14,021 nt of DNA, taken from positions 1 to 14,021 of the forward strand of contig CALAAN010000319.1 of assembly GCA_937884915.1 (NCBI GenBank). Direction: 5' to 3'. Origin of the DNA: an uncultured Oscillibacter sp. (GTDB lineage Bacteria; Bacillota; Clostridia; Oscillospirales; Oscillospiraceae). Below are positions 1-7,605 of the stretch, piece after piece; position 1 is the first letter of the stretch, and every line of letters starts with the position of its first letter. The translations under genes and the position numbers were made by a program. The notes beneath the pieces were generated by a model. That model was not told where the DNA came from. It searched no databases and saw only the letters and a list, made by a program, of their open reading frames with translations.

Positions 1-245
1 CCGCCGTTCTTGCGCGCCATATCCCACGTTTTTCCGCTGCCGATGTGGTCGAGCAGGCTCTGGTAGTTGCCGTGCAGCACGACGCCGACGTCTGTGATGC
101 CCGCGCTCTCCATGTTGGAGAGCATGAAGTCGACCGCGCGGTAGCGCCCGCCGAACGGCACGGAGCCGGGCATGCGCTCCTCAGTCAGTTCGCGAAGACC
201 CTGCGCTTTTTCATAGGCAAAAATGATGCCGTGCAATCCGTTCAT
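1..245 (-). CDS. glgD: GlgD, glucose-1-phosphate adenylyltransferase regulatory subunit (partial)
   Basis: The first 81 codons are visible; the rest lies beyond the left edge. The protein begins MNGLHGIIFAYEKAQGL and shows the nucleotidyltransferase core of the ADP-glucose pyrophosphorylase family (VPFGGRYRAVDFMLSNM at about residues 29-45, then GVVLHGNYQSLLDHIGSGKTW). The usual catalytic loop GGxGxRL near the N-terminus is replaced by AYEKAQGLREL. This is typical of GlgD, the non-catalytic partner that, in characterised Gram-positive systems, raises activity of GlgC in a mixed tetramer. Its ATG overlaps the glgC stop by four bases (ATGA), so translation is probably coupled. The product should act in the cytoplasm in ADP-glucose formation for glycogen. 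The identity is firm despite the truncation. Confidence 0.93.
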   Translation of the reverse strand, partial: MNGLHGIIFAYEKAQGLRELTEERMPGSVPFGGRYRAVDFMLSNMESAGITDVGVVLHGNYQSLLDHIGSGKTWDMARKNG

Positions 246-1450
246 CGTACCGTCTCCTTTCCGTCCACGCTGCGCATCCGGTTGGCGGGCAGCACATAGT
301 CATCCGCGACTGCCGCGCTGGGGCCGAGCACCGTAATGCCCCACTGCTCCGGCGGCACCGCCTCGGGCGGTGCGCCGACAAAGGCGTGCTCGCCGACGAC
401 GCCGTTCTCGCCGATGATGGCATAAGAGACACGCGCGTCCTTTTTGACGACCGCGCCGGGCATCAGGATGGAATACTGGACGCTCGCGCCCTCCTCCACC
501 GTGCAGCGCTCGGAGAGGACGGAGTTCTCCGCCTCGCCCTCGACTGTGCAGCCGCGCGCGACGACGCTGTGCTCCACGTGCGCGTTCTGCCCCAGATACG
601 CCGGCGGCGCGGAGACGGAGCGGCCGTAGATCGGCCAGTCCTTTTCAAGTAGATCAAGCCCGCTGCCGGTCGCGAGCATATCCATGTTCGCGTCCCACAG
701 GGAATCGAGCGTTCCGACGTCCTTCCAGTAGCCGGAAAAGCGGTACGCCGCCATCTTTTCCCCGTTTTGCAGCATCTTGGGGATGATGTTTTTGCCGAAG
801 TCGTTGCTGCTTGCCTCATCGCTCTCGTCCTCGATGAGGTATTCGCGCAGCTTTTCCCACGTAAAGACGTAAATGCCCATCGACGCCAGATTGCTCCTGG
901 GGTGCGCGGGCTTTTCTTCAAATTCCGTGATCGTGTCGTTTTCGTCCACGTTCATGATGCCGAAGCGCGGCGCATCCTCCCAGGGCACCTCCATGACGGA
1001 AATGGTGCAGTCCGCGCCCGCTTTTTTATGGTGGGCGAGCATCTTGGCGTAGTTCATCTTGTAGATGTGGTCGCCCGAGAGGATGAGAACGTACTCGGGG
1101 TCGTACATGTCGACAAAGCCGATGTTCTGGAAGATGGCGTTGGCCGTGCCCTTGTACCACGACGCGCCGCCCGCGCTCTGATACGGCGGCAGGATGTGCA
1201 CGCCGCCGTCCGAGCGGTCGAGATCCCACGGCTGGCCCGAGCCGATGTAGCGGTTGAGCTCCAGCGGACGGTACTGCGTCAGAACGCCGACGGTGTCGAT
1301 GCCCGCGTTGGCGCAGTTCGAGAGCGGAAAGTCAATGATGCGGAACTTGCCGCCAAACGGCACGGCGGGCTTCGCCATATTCTCCGTGAGCACATAGAGC
1401 CGGCTGCCCTGCCCGCCGGCAAGCAGCATGGCGATACATTCTTTCTTCAC
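242..1450 (-). CDS. glgC: Glucose-1-phosphate adenylyltransferase, catalytic subunit
   Basis: The 402-residue product makes ADP-glucose and pyrophosphate from ATP and glucose 1-phosphate, the committed step of bacterial glycogen synthesis. Visible motifs are the nucleotide loop AGGQGSRL (residues 11-18), FGGKFRIIDFPLSN (32-45), GTANAIFQN (101-109), the metal-binding SGDHIYKM (125-132), EFEEKP (176-181) and the sugar-site SGYWKDVGT (239-247). They are followed by a hexapeptide-repeat left-handed helix over roughly the last 110 residues. I chose a GTG start at 1450 because AAGGAGGAGAG sits 7-10 bases before it and the family N-terminus (KKECIAMLLAGG) begins there. A longer reading frame to 1546 would add 32 unconserved Arg-rich residues and run into glgB. 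It lies 34 bp after glgB and overlaps glgD by four bases. Confidence 0.96.
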   Translation of the reverse strand: MKKECIAMLLAGGQGSRLYVLTENMAKPAVPFGGKFRIIDFPLSNCANAGIDTVGVLTQYRPLELNRYIGSGQPWDLDRSDGGVHILPPYQSAGGASWYKGTANAIFQNIGFVDMYDPEYVLILSGDHIYKMNYAKMLAHHKKAGADCTISVMEVPWEDAPRFGIMNVDENDTITEFEEKPAHPRSNLASMGIYVFTWEKLREYLIEDESDEASSNDFGKNIIPKMLQNGEKMAAYRFSGYWKDVGTLDSLWDANMDMLATGSGLDLLEKDWPIYGRSVSAPPAYLGQNAHVEHSVVARGCTVEGEAENSVLSERCTVEEGASVQYSILMPGAVVKKDARVSYAIIGENGVVGEHAFVGAPPEAVPPEQWGITVLGPSAAVADDYVLPANRMRSVDGKETVR

Positions 1451-1484
1451 GATTGTTCTCTCCTCCTTGTTTCTTCTCGTCCGG

Positions 1485-3416
1485 TCACAGCCCGGACGGC
1501 TCGCTTGTCGGTTTCTTCTCCTCCTGCCATTCGCCCTCGCCCGCAAAGAACACCGCGCCGAGCGGCGGGATGGTCACGCGCAGCGAACAGGGTCTGCCGT
1601 GCGAGGGAACGGACTCGGTCAAAAGCGCTCCCTCGTTGCACCAGTCACCCGTGCCGCCGTATGCGGGAAGGTCGGTCGTGAACACCTCGCGGTACGTCTT
1701 TTTCGGCGGCACGCCGAAACGGTAATCTGCGCGCCCGACGGGCGAGAAGTTGACCGCCGCGATGAGCTCGCGGCCCTTCCGGTCGCGCCGGACGAAGACA
1801 ACGATGTTGTTGTGGTTGTCGTCGGCGACGAGCCACTCAAAGCCCTCCCACGAAAAGTCGATGTCCCAAAGCGGGCTCTGCAACAGGTAAAAGCGGTTGA
1901 TGTCCTTGAAAAACCGCTGGGTCTGCTGATTTTCTTTGTTTTCGAGCAAATACCAGTCGAGCTGCGAGGCAAAATCCCACTCGTGCCACTGGCCCAGCTC
2001 CGCACCCATGAACGTGAGCTTTTTCCCCGGATGGGCAAGAAGATATGCCGTGAACGCACGCACGCCCGCGAGCTGTTGCCAGTCGTCCCCCGGCATCTTG
2101 CCGCGAAGCGAGCCCTTCATGTGCACGACTTCGTCGTGCGAGATCGGCAGGACAAAATTCTCCGAAAAGGCGTACATCAGCGAAAACGTGATGTCCTTGT
2201 GGTGGAACTGGCGGAACCAGGGGTCGAGCTTCAAATAGTGGCACATGTCGTTCATCCAGCCCATGTTCCACTTGAGGTTAAAGCCAAGGCCGCCGTCCTT
2301 GGCGGGCCGCGTGACGAGCGGCCACGCGGTCGACTCCTCGGCGACCATCAGCGCGTTCGGATTCACGGAAAACGCGGTCTCGTTGAGCGCGCGCAGGAAG
2401 TCGATGGCCTCTAAATTCTCGTGTCCGCCGTTGATATTCGGCGTCCAGCGGCCGTTTTCGCGGCCGTAGTCGAGGTACAGCATCGACGCGACCGCGTCCA
2501 CGCGCAGGCCGTCCACATGGAACTCACGCAGCCAGAACGCGGCGGAAGAAAGGAGAAAACTCTTCACCTCGCCACGGCCATAGTCAAAAACACGCGTGCC
2601 CCAGCCCTCGTGCTCGCATTTCAAGGGGTCGGCGTACTCGTAGCAGGGCGTGCCGTCAAAGTCGATGAGGCCATGCGCGTCCTTGCAGAAGTGCGACGGC
2701 ACCCAGTCTAAAATGACGGAGATACCCTTTCGGTGCAATCGGTCGACAAAGTACATAAAGTCCTTCGGCGTACCGTAGCGCGAGGTCGCGGCAAAATAGC
2801 CGGTGCACTGGTAGCCCCAGGAATCGTCGAGCGGATACTCGGTGACGGGCATGAGCTCAACGCAGTTGTAGCCAAGTTCTAAAACGTAGTCCGCCAGCTC
2901 GCGTGCGAGCGTGCGGTAGTCGTAAAAATCACCGTTTGCGCGCCGCCGCCACGAGCCGAGGTGGACCTCGTAAATGTTGAGCGGCGAGCGGTCAAGGGGT
3001 GCTTTCGCGCGGCTTTTGCGCCAAGTCTCGTCTCCCCAGCGGTAGCCGTCGAGGTCGTAGAGCTTGCTGGCCGTGCCGGGACGGGTCTCGGCGTGGAAGG
3101 CGTAGGGATCGGCCTTGAGGACCGTTTCGCCCGACTGTGCCGTCACGGCGAACTTGTAGGTGTCGTAGCGCTTGAGGGACGGCACAAAGCACTCCCAGAA
3201 GTCGTCCGCGTTTCTTTCCATCGGGTGGGCGTAGCCGTTCCAGTCGCAGAAATCGCCCACAACGGACACGTGCGCGGCGTTCGGTGCCCAGGTGCGGAAG
3301 ACGTAGCCGTCCTTCCCCGACCGCCGCGCGCGGTGCGCGCCGAGATAGCGGTAGGCCTCGCTGTTCGTGCCGCCGTAAAAGGCTGCGGCGTCAAATCGTC
3401 TGCCGGTTTGTTTCAT
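1485..3416 (-). CDS. glgB: 1,4-alpha-glucan branching enzyme (GH13)
   Basis: The 643-residue enzyme cuts alpha-1,4-glucan chains and re-attaches the piece through alpha-1,6 bonds to make branched glycogen. The N-terminal CBM48 module spans about residues 22-105 (FRTWAPNAAHVSVVGDFCDWN). It is followed by a GH13 barrel with VPSHF (239-243), the nucleophile Asp307 in DGLRVDAVASM, the acid/base Glu360 in MVAEEST and the stabilising Asp428 in PISHDEVVH. A C-terminal beta domain closes the protein. All catalytic residues are present and the length is normal for a branching enzyme with a short N-terminus. The ATG at 3416 is preceded by AGGAGAAAGGACAAGAGGC. It follows the XpaC-like gene by 48 bp and precedes glgC by 34 bp, so glgB-glgC-glgD form a glycogen unit. 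The glycogen synthase (glgA) is not in view and may lie past glgD. Confidence 0.96.
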   Translation of the reverse strand: MKQTGRRFDAAAFYGGTNSEAYRYLGAHRARRSGKDGYVFRTWAPNAAHVSVVGDFCDWNGYAHPMERNADDFWECFVPSLKRYDTYKFAVTAQSGETVLKADPYAFHAETRPGTASKLYDLDGYRWGDETWRKSRAKAPLDRSPLNIYEVHLGSWRRRANGDFYDYRTLARELADYVLELGYNCVELMPVTEYPLDDSWGYQCTGYFAATSRYGTPKDFMYFVDRLHRKGISVILDWVPSHFCKDAHGLIDFDGTPCYEYADPLKCEHEGWGTRVFDYGRGEVKSFLLSSAAFWLREFHVDGLRVDAVASMLYLDYGRENGRWTPNINGGHENLEAIDFLRALNETAFSVNPNALMVAEESTAWPLVTRPAKDGGLGFNLKWNMGWMNDMCHYLKLDPWFRQFHHKDITFSLMYAFSENFVLPISHDEVVHMKGSLRGKMPGDDWQQLAGVRAFTAYLLAHPGKKLTFMGAELGQWHEWDFASQLDWYLLENKENQQTQRFFKDINRFYLLQSPLWDIDFSWEGFEWLVADDNHNNIVVFVRRDRKGRELIAAVNFSPVGRADYRFGVPPKKTYREVFTTDLPAYGGTGDWCNEGALLTESVPSHGRPCSLRVTIPPLGAVFFAGEGEWQEEKKPTSEPSGL

Positions 3417-3464
3417 GCCTCTTGTCCTTTCTCCTCATAGAGCGTATGAGCGCGGCGCAGCGCC

Positions 3465-4676
3465 TTATTCCTCGTCCGGCGCGCGCTGAACCGCCGCGCC
3501 GCCGAGGCCGAAATCGTCCGCCACGCTCGCCGTGTCGCGGCGGAGCATGTTTTCCATCACACGGATATCGCTGTCGATGTCCATCGCCTCGTTGCGGTAC
3601 AGGTCGTCGAGCTGCTTGTCAAAGCCCTTGATCAGGGCGTCCATCGTCTCTTCGATGCGCTCCTGCGCACGGGAGAGGTTCTCGCCCTCGATGCCCGCCT
3701 CTTCAAACTTGGCGTAGCTGTCGAGCAGCTTTAAGGTCGTGGGCAGATAGTAATTGAGGAACGTTGCTGCCTGCTGCTGCTTTTCGGGATGCTCCTCGAC
3801 CTCGCGGAATATCTTGCCCGCGACGGTCTCGAGGTGGTCGATCTTCTCAGAAAGCACAGGGTCGGCGATGCGGTCGTTGGCCGAGCGGATGGCGCGCAGC
3901 GCGCCCGCATAGCCCTCGTTCGCCTCTTTCGGCGTGACGTTCTCCTTTTTTGCGGTCGCGTTCGCATAGTCGGCAAAGGCGTCGGCGCTGCGGAAGAAGA
4001 TGCCGCGGCCGCTGTCCAAGTAAGCGCCCGTGCCGAGCAGGCCCTTTTCGACCATGTAGTCAAGGTCACTCTCGACTTTCTTGCGGCGCTTGCCCGTCAC
4101 GGCGCAGAGCTCGTCCACACCGATGTAGCTGCGTTCGCCCATCACGGCGAGGTAGCGCGCAACGCGAGCGCTGCGGCGCTTCATGCGCTGGCCGGCGGCG
4201 AACATCGTAATGCCGCCGGCAAAGAAGCCGATTTCCGGCAGAATGTCCTCCATCATGTAGGAGTACCAGCCGTAGGCGATGATCTCTCCGACCTCTGAGA
4301 TCAAGCCGATGCCAAAGATCGCGGCGATGGCTGCGCCGACGATCATCAGAATACTTGCAGATTTATTCGAGACCTCGGGCGCGCGATTCATTTTTTTCGC
4401 CGTCTGCACCACGGACTTTTCCACTTTGCCGCGTGAAGATGCACTCGCGCTCGTGGACGTGCGCGCGCCGCTGCGCGGCGAGCTCACCTTTTTCGGCTTG
4501 TCCGAGAGCTTGGAGATGAGCGCGATGAGGCCGATGGGCCACAAGCCGAAGGCGAACAGCGCCGCGATCAGGAGCCAGCCGCCGACATCGACGTCGTTCT
4601 TTTTCTTCGTCTTTCCGCCGCTCTCGTCAAAGCGGAACGAACCAGTCTCTGGATCGTATTCAAAATCCTTGCTCAT
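3465..4676 (-). CDS. XpaC-like membrane protein (5-bromo-4-chloroindolyl phosphate hydrolysis family)
   Basis: A 403-residue protein. The C-terminal part (about 255-380) matches the XpaC family pattern, notably QQAATFLNYYLPTTLKLLDSY followed by a long charged helix (KLLDSYAKFEEAGI, RIEETMDALIKGFDKQLDDL). The N-terminal half is different: a polar start, hydrophobic segments at about 32-56, 107-127 and 145-163, a Ser/Lys-rich linker at 60-95, and a probable winged-helix fold at about 168-230 (YLAVMGERSYIGVDELCAVTG, then a basic RRKKVESDLDYMVEKGLL). The family name comes from a phosphatase-like phenotype; the true biochemical role is unknown, and no phosphatase active site is evident. XpaC proteins are often encoded beside TelA-type toxic-anion resistance genes, but none is here. 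Its ATG directly abuts the stop of the DUF896 gene (TAA-ATG), so it is co-translated with its neighbours. Confidence 0.8.
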   Translation of the reverse strand: MSKDFEYDPETGSFRFDESGGKTKKKNDVDVGGWLLIAALFAFGLWPIGLIALISKLSDKPKKVSSPRSGARTSTSASASSRGKVEKSVVQTAKKMNRAPEVSNKSASILMIVGAAIAAIFGIGLISEVGEIIAYGWYSYMMEDILPEIGFFAGGITMFAAGQRMKRRSARVARYLAVMGERSYIGVDELCAVTGKRRKKVESDLDYMVEKGLLGTGAYLDSGRGIFFRSADAFADYANATAKKENVTPKEANEGYAGALRAIRSANDRIADPVLSEKIDHLETVAGKIFREVEEHPEKQQQAATFLNYYLPTTLKLLDSYAKFEEAGIEGENLSRAQERIEETMDALIKGFDKQLDDLYRNEAMDIDSDIRVMENMLRRDTASVADDFGLGGAAVQRAPDEE

Positions 4677-4928
4677 TTACCTGTTCTCCTTTTTCTTGCC
4701 CGCTCTCGCGGCACGCTCGCGCTCAAAGTCGACGATCTTCGTCTTTTTGCCTGTCTTTTCATCCAGCACGTAGAGCGTGTTCAGCTGGGATTTGAGGTTT
4801 GCCTTCACTGAGTCGATGTAGTCGCGACGCAGCTGCGCCTGCTCCTCCTTCTCCTCGTCGGTCAGGCCTTCGGCTTTGGCCTTGTGCGCCAGCGCGTTGA
4901 TGCGCGCGATCTTTTCATCCATCGTCAT
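4677..4928 (-). CDS. DUF896 domain protein (YnzC/UPF0291 type)
   Basis: A small, very charged cytoplasmic protein of 83 residues. Residues 3-60 (MDEKIARINALAHKAKAEGL, then TDEEKEEQAQLRRDYIDSVK and NLKSQLNTLYVLDE) match the two-helix DUF896/UPF0291 family of Firmicutes, whose founder in Bacillus is YnzC; some members are linked to SOS-responsive operons, but the molecular role is not established. The C-terminal basic tail (KKTKIVDFERERAARAGKKK) could contact nucleic acid; that is inference. I chose the first ATG (4928) rather than the Met at codon 3 because AAGGAG, overlapping the ylmH stop, lies nine bases before it. The gene starts 13 bp after ylmH and ends immediately before the XpaC-like ATG. 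Confidence 0.88.
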   Translation of the reverse strand: MTMDEKIARINALAHKAKAEGLTDEEKEEQAQLRRDYIDSVKANLKSQLNTLYVLDEKTGKKTKIVDFERERAARAGKKKENR

Positions 4929-4941
4929 TGTTTGATTCTCC

Positions 4942-5730
4942 TTACAAGTATCGGCGCAGAAGTAACGCCGTTCTTCCTTTTTTGCTCAGGCCGCCGACCT
5001 CGGCGACCTCGAACTTGCCGAGGCCGCGGGCGGAGATCACGTCTCCCTGCGCGACGGGCGCGTCGCTCTTGAGCGTTTCGCGGTGGTTGAGCTGCACGCG
5101 GCCCGATGAGATAAGCTCCTGCGCCTTGCCGCGGCTCATCGAAAAGCCGCTGGCCGCCACGGCGTCGAGCCGCAGCGTCGAGACCGTGTCGCGAATCTCC
5201 TTGACCTTGAGCTCGGGGACATTGAGCTCAGAAAGCTCGATCTCACTGACCGAGAGCTTCACCCGCCCCGCGCTCGTCACGTTTTGCAGTAAATACGGTG
5301 CGATGTCGCGCGAGACGATCAAATCGCACGAGCCCTCCGACACCAGAATATCGCCGAGCTTTTCGCGCGTGACGCCCTGCGCCATCAACGAACCCAGAAA
5401 GTCGCGGTGCGTCAGCGTATCCTCTTTGCGGTACGTGCAGCGAAGCGTCGTTATGTACTCGCTCTCGTCGGCCTCCTCCTGCCAGTCAGGCAGGAAAAGG
5501 AGCATTCGCCGCTCCGCGCGCTCAAATCCGCCGCAGAAGGCGTAGCCACCGTGGAAAGCCGCGGCGTGCAGCAGGTCCTGCGCGCTGCGCTGCTCGGCGG
5601 AGCTCAAAAAGTCCGTCGCGGATGGGATGTTGCGGTTTCTGCACTGCTCGCACTTATCCAAAATGTGCGCCAGCAGCACGCGCTCGCCGCCATTGCGCGC
5701 GGCGCGATCCAAAAGCTGTCGTCTGTCCAT
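4942..5730 (-). CDS. ylmH: YlmH/RqcP2-like S4-domain RNA-binding protein
   Basis: The 262-residue protein has the YlmH architecture: an N-terminal domain (1-90), a middle domain with the family signature around HRDFLGSLMAQGVTREKLGD (108-127) followed by ILVSEG, and a C-terminal S4 RNA-binding domain at about 184-245 (RLDAVAASGFSMSRGKAQEL, then SGRVQLNHR and APVAQGDVISARG). YlmH of Bacillus binds the ribosome; it has been reported to act in ribosome-associated quality control of stalled 50S-nascent chain complexes. In Firmicutes the gene often sits in the divIVA/sepF cell-division cluster, so its place after an ABC exporter is a different context. Its ATG overlaps the exporter stop by one base (TGATG), which implies coupled translation. 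No key segment is missing. Confidence 0.9.
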   Translation of the reverse strand: MDRRQLLDRAARNGGERVLLAHILDKCEQCRNRNIPSATDFLSSAEQRSAQDLLHAAAFHGGYAFCGGFERAERRMLLFLPDWQEEADESEYITTLRCTYRKEDTLTHRDFLGSLMAQGVTREKLGDILVSEGSCDLIVSRDIAPYLLQNVTSAGRVKLSVSEIELSELNVPELKVKEIRDTVSTLRLDAVAASGFSMSRGKAQELISSGRVQLNHRETLKSDAPVAQGDVISARGLGKFEVAEVGGLSKKGRTALLLRRYL

Positions 5731-7484
5731 CAGGCCATCCCGTTCTGCGTGCGCCAGAGGGACGCGTACTCGCCGTTTTCGGCCAGCAGCGCCTCGTGGC
5801 TGCCCTGCTCGGCGATGCGGCCATCCTCGATGACGAGGATGCGGTCTGCCGAACGGATGGTCGAAAGGCGGTGCGCAATCACAATCGTCGTGCGCCCGCG
5901 CGCGAGCTCGTCGAAGGCGTGCTGGATCTTGACCTCCGTCACGCTGTCGAGCGCGCTCGTCGCCTCGTCCAGAATGAGGATGGGCGGGTTTTTGAGGAAG
6001 ATGCGCGCGATGGACACGCGCTGCTTCTGCCCGCCGGAGAGCATCGTGCCGCGCTCGCCGACGTAGGTGTCGAAGCCCTGCGGCATGGCCATGATATCGT
6101 CGTAAATTTCCGCGCGCTTCGCCGCTTCGACGATCTCCTTGTCCGTCGCGTCTGGACGGCCATAACGGATGTTTTCGCGCACCGTGTCGGCAAAGAGGAA
6201 CACGTCCTGCTGCACGATGCCGATGGCGCGGTGGAGCGACGTCTGCGTAAGGGAACGCACGTCCTCCCCGTCGATGCGGATCGCACCCTCGCTCACCTCG
6301 TAAAAGCGAGGAATGAGCTGGCAGAGCGTCGACTTGCCGCCGCCGGAAGGGCCTACGATGGCGAGCATCTCGCCGGGTCTTATATGCACGCTCACATCAT
6401 GGAGCACTCCCTCGTTCTCCGCACCCTCGTAAGAAAAGCTCACGTGGTCGACGTCGATCTCGCCGCGGCAGTGTTCGAGCTCCTTTGCATCCGGCGCGTC
6501 CTTGAGCGCGGGCTCGACGCGCATGAGCGCCGTGAAGCGCTCGAGGCCGGCAAAGCCCTTGGCGAAGATCTCCGAGAAGTTCGCGAGCTTTCGCACGGGG
6601 TTGATGAACGTCGTGATGTAGAGCGAGAACGTGATGAGGTCGATGTAGTTCATCTCGCCGCGCATGATGAGATAGCCGCCCACCGTGATGACGGCGGCGG
6701 AGAGCAGCGTCATAAAGAATTCCATCGTCGCGTTGAACACGCCCATCTCGTGGTGGAATCTGCGCTTGGAGACCTTGAACTCCTCGTTCGCGGTGTTGAA
6801 TTTGTCGATCTCCTCTTCCTCGTTGGCAAAGGCGCGCGCCGTGCGGATGCCGGAGAGCGATGACTCGATGCCGACGTTGATGGCGGCGGTCTTCTGCTTT
6901 TCGTTGCGTGACGCCGCACTCATCTTGCTGCGGCGCGACATGATGACCGCGATAAAGATCGGCAGGATGCACGCGACGACCAGCGCCAGCCGCCACTCGA
7001 TCGTGAACATCACGATGAGTGCGCCCGTGATCGTCAGCGCGGAGATCAAAAGATCCTCCGGCCCGTGGTGGGCGAGCTCCGTGATCTCGAAGAGGTCGCT
7101 CGTGAGGCGGCTCATCAGCTGGCCCGTGCGGTTGTGGTCAAAAAAGCTGACGTCCAGCTCCTGCACGTGGATGAAGAGGTCGCGGCGGATGTCCGCCTCC
7201 ACGCGGATGCCGAACGTGTGTCCCCAATAGGAGATCACATAGTACAGCAGCGCGCGCACGGTGAAAGCGGCCATCATAATGGTCATCACGATAAAGAACG
7301 TGCGGTATTGCTGGTTGGGCAAAAGGTCGTACATCGACTTGCGCGTCACAAGCGGAAAGGCAAGGTCGACAAGCGCGGCGATCGTCGCGCAGAAAAGGTC
7401 TAAAATGAACAGGCCGCGGTGCGGCTTGAAGTAGGAAAAAAGGATGGAAAGCGGCTTTTTCTGCTGGAATTCACGGGTCGTCAT
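5730..7484 (-). CDS. ABC exporter, MsbA/multidrug-like half-transporter
   Basis: A 584-residue fused exporter: six transmembrane helices in about residues 1-310 (type IV exporter fold) and one ATPase domain after about 340. The ATPase has Walker A GPSGGGKST (378-386), the Q-loop near IVQQDVFLF (423-431), the signature MLSGGQKQR (481-489), Walker B ILILDEATSALD (502-513) and the H-loop His538 in IVIAHRLST. It is therefore a complete, probably active homodimeric pump of the lipid/drug export type; the cargo cannot be told from sequence. A heterodimer is unlikely because no partner gene adjoins and the catalytic glutamate is present. The ATG at 7484 has CAGGAG nine bases upstream, and a promoter lies at 7521-7549. 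It is the first gene of the minus-strand run that continues to glgD. Confidence 0.93.
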   Translation of the reverse strand: MTTREFQQKKPLSILFSYFKPHRGLFILDLFCATIAALVDLAFPLVTRKSMYDLLPNQQYRTFFIVMTIMMAAFTVRALLYYVISYWGHTFGIRVEADIRRDLFIHVQELDVSFFDHNRTGQLMSRLTSDLFEITELAHHGPEDLLISALTITGALIVMFTIEWRLALVVACILPIFIAVIMSRRSKMSAASRNEKQKTAAINVGIESSLSGIRTARAFANEEEEIDKFNTANEEFKVSKRRFHHEMGVFNATMEFFMTLLSAAVITVGGYLIMRGEMNYIDLITFSLYITTFINPVRKLANFSEIFAKGFAGLERFTALMRVEPALKDAPDAKELEHCRGEIDVDHVSFSYEGAENEGVLHDVSVHIRPGEMLAIVGPSGGGKSTLCQLIPRFYEVSEGAIRIDGEDVRSLTQTSLHRAIGIVQQDVFLFADTVRENIRYGRPDATDKEIVEAAKRAEIYDDIMAMPQGFDTYVGERGTMLSGGQKQRVSIARIFLKNPPILILDEATSALDSVTEVKIQHAFDELARGRTTIVIAHRLSTIRSADRILVIEDGRIAEQGSHEALLAENGEYASLWRTQNGMA

Positions 7485-7520
7485 AACGGATATCTCCTGA
7501 ATAAATACTTTTTCAAGGTA

Positions 7521-7549
7521 ATTGTAGCACAGGCCGGCATACCTTGCAA
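7521..7549 (-). promoter_or_regulatory. Promoter of the ABC exporter-ylmH-glg run
   Basis: Read on the minus strand, TTGCAA (-35) is followed after 17 bases by TACAAT (-10), with an extended TGC just before the -10. This is a close sigma-A-type match and sits 37 bp before the exporter ATG. No comparable promoter was found in the short gaps further down the run, so it may drive all seven genes. It was identified by eye. Confidence 0.7.
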
Positions 7550-7570
7550 GAAAAGCCGCTCCTTTTGCAC

Positions 7571-7601
7571 AAAAAAGAACGACCTTTCGGTCGTTCTTTT
7601 T
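7571..7601 (-). terminator. Rho-independent terminator after the BIG2 protein gene
   Basis: The arms GAACGACC (7577-7584) and GGTCGTTC (7589-7596) pair perfectly. On the minus strand the loop is GAAA, a stable GNRA tetraloop, and the hairpin is followed by a run of six T. A/T runs flank both sides, so the stem extends to 13 bp. It starts four bases past the stop of the gene at 7606 and isolates that gene from the exporter operon. Confidence 0.88.
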
Positions 7602-7605
7602 CTCT

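Noticed and set aside
767..2414. Two overlapping plus-strand open frames of 304 and 328 codons opposite glgC and glgB
   Set aside because: Both are opposite strongly conserved enzymes and show no recognisable domain.
3417..3464. Terminator or promoter between the XpaC-like gene and glgB
   Set aside because: Only a short CTCATA/TATGAG dyad beside the ribosome site is present, with no T-run and no good -35/-10 pair.
5622..6863. Open frame of 413 codons on the plus strand
   Set aside because: It lies antisense to the ABC exporter ATPase and membrane domain, has no family motifs and is Arg/Ala/His/Val-rich, as expected for an opposite-strand shadow of a G+C-rich gene.
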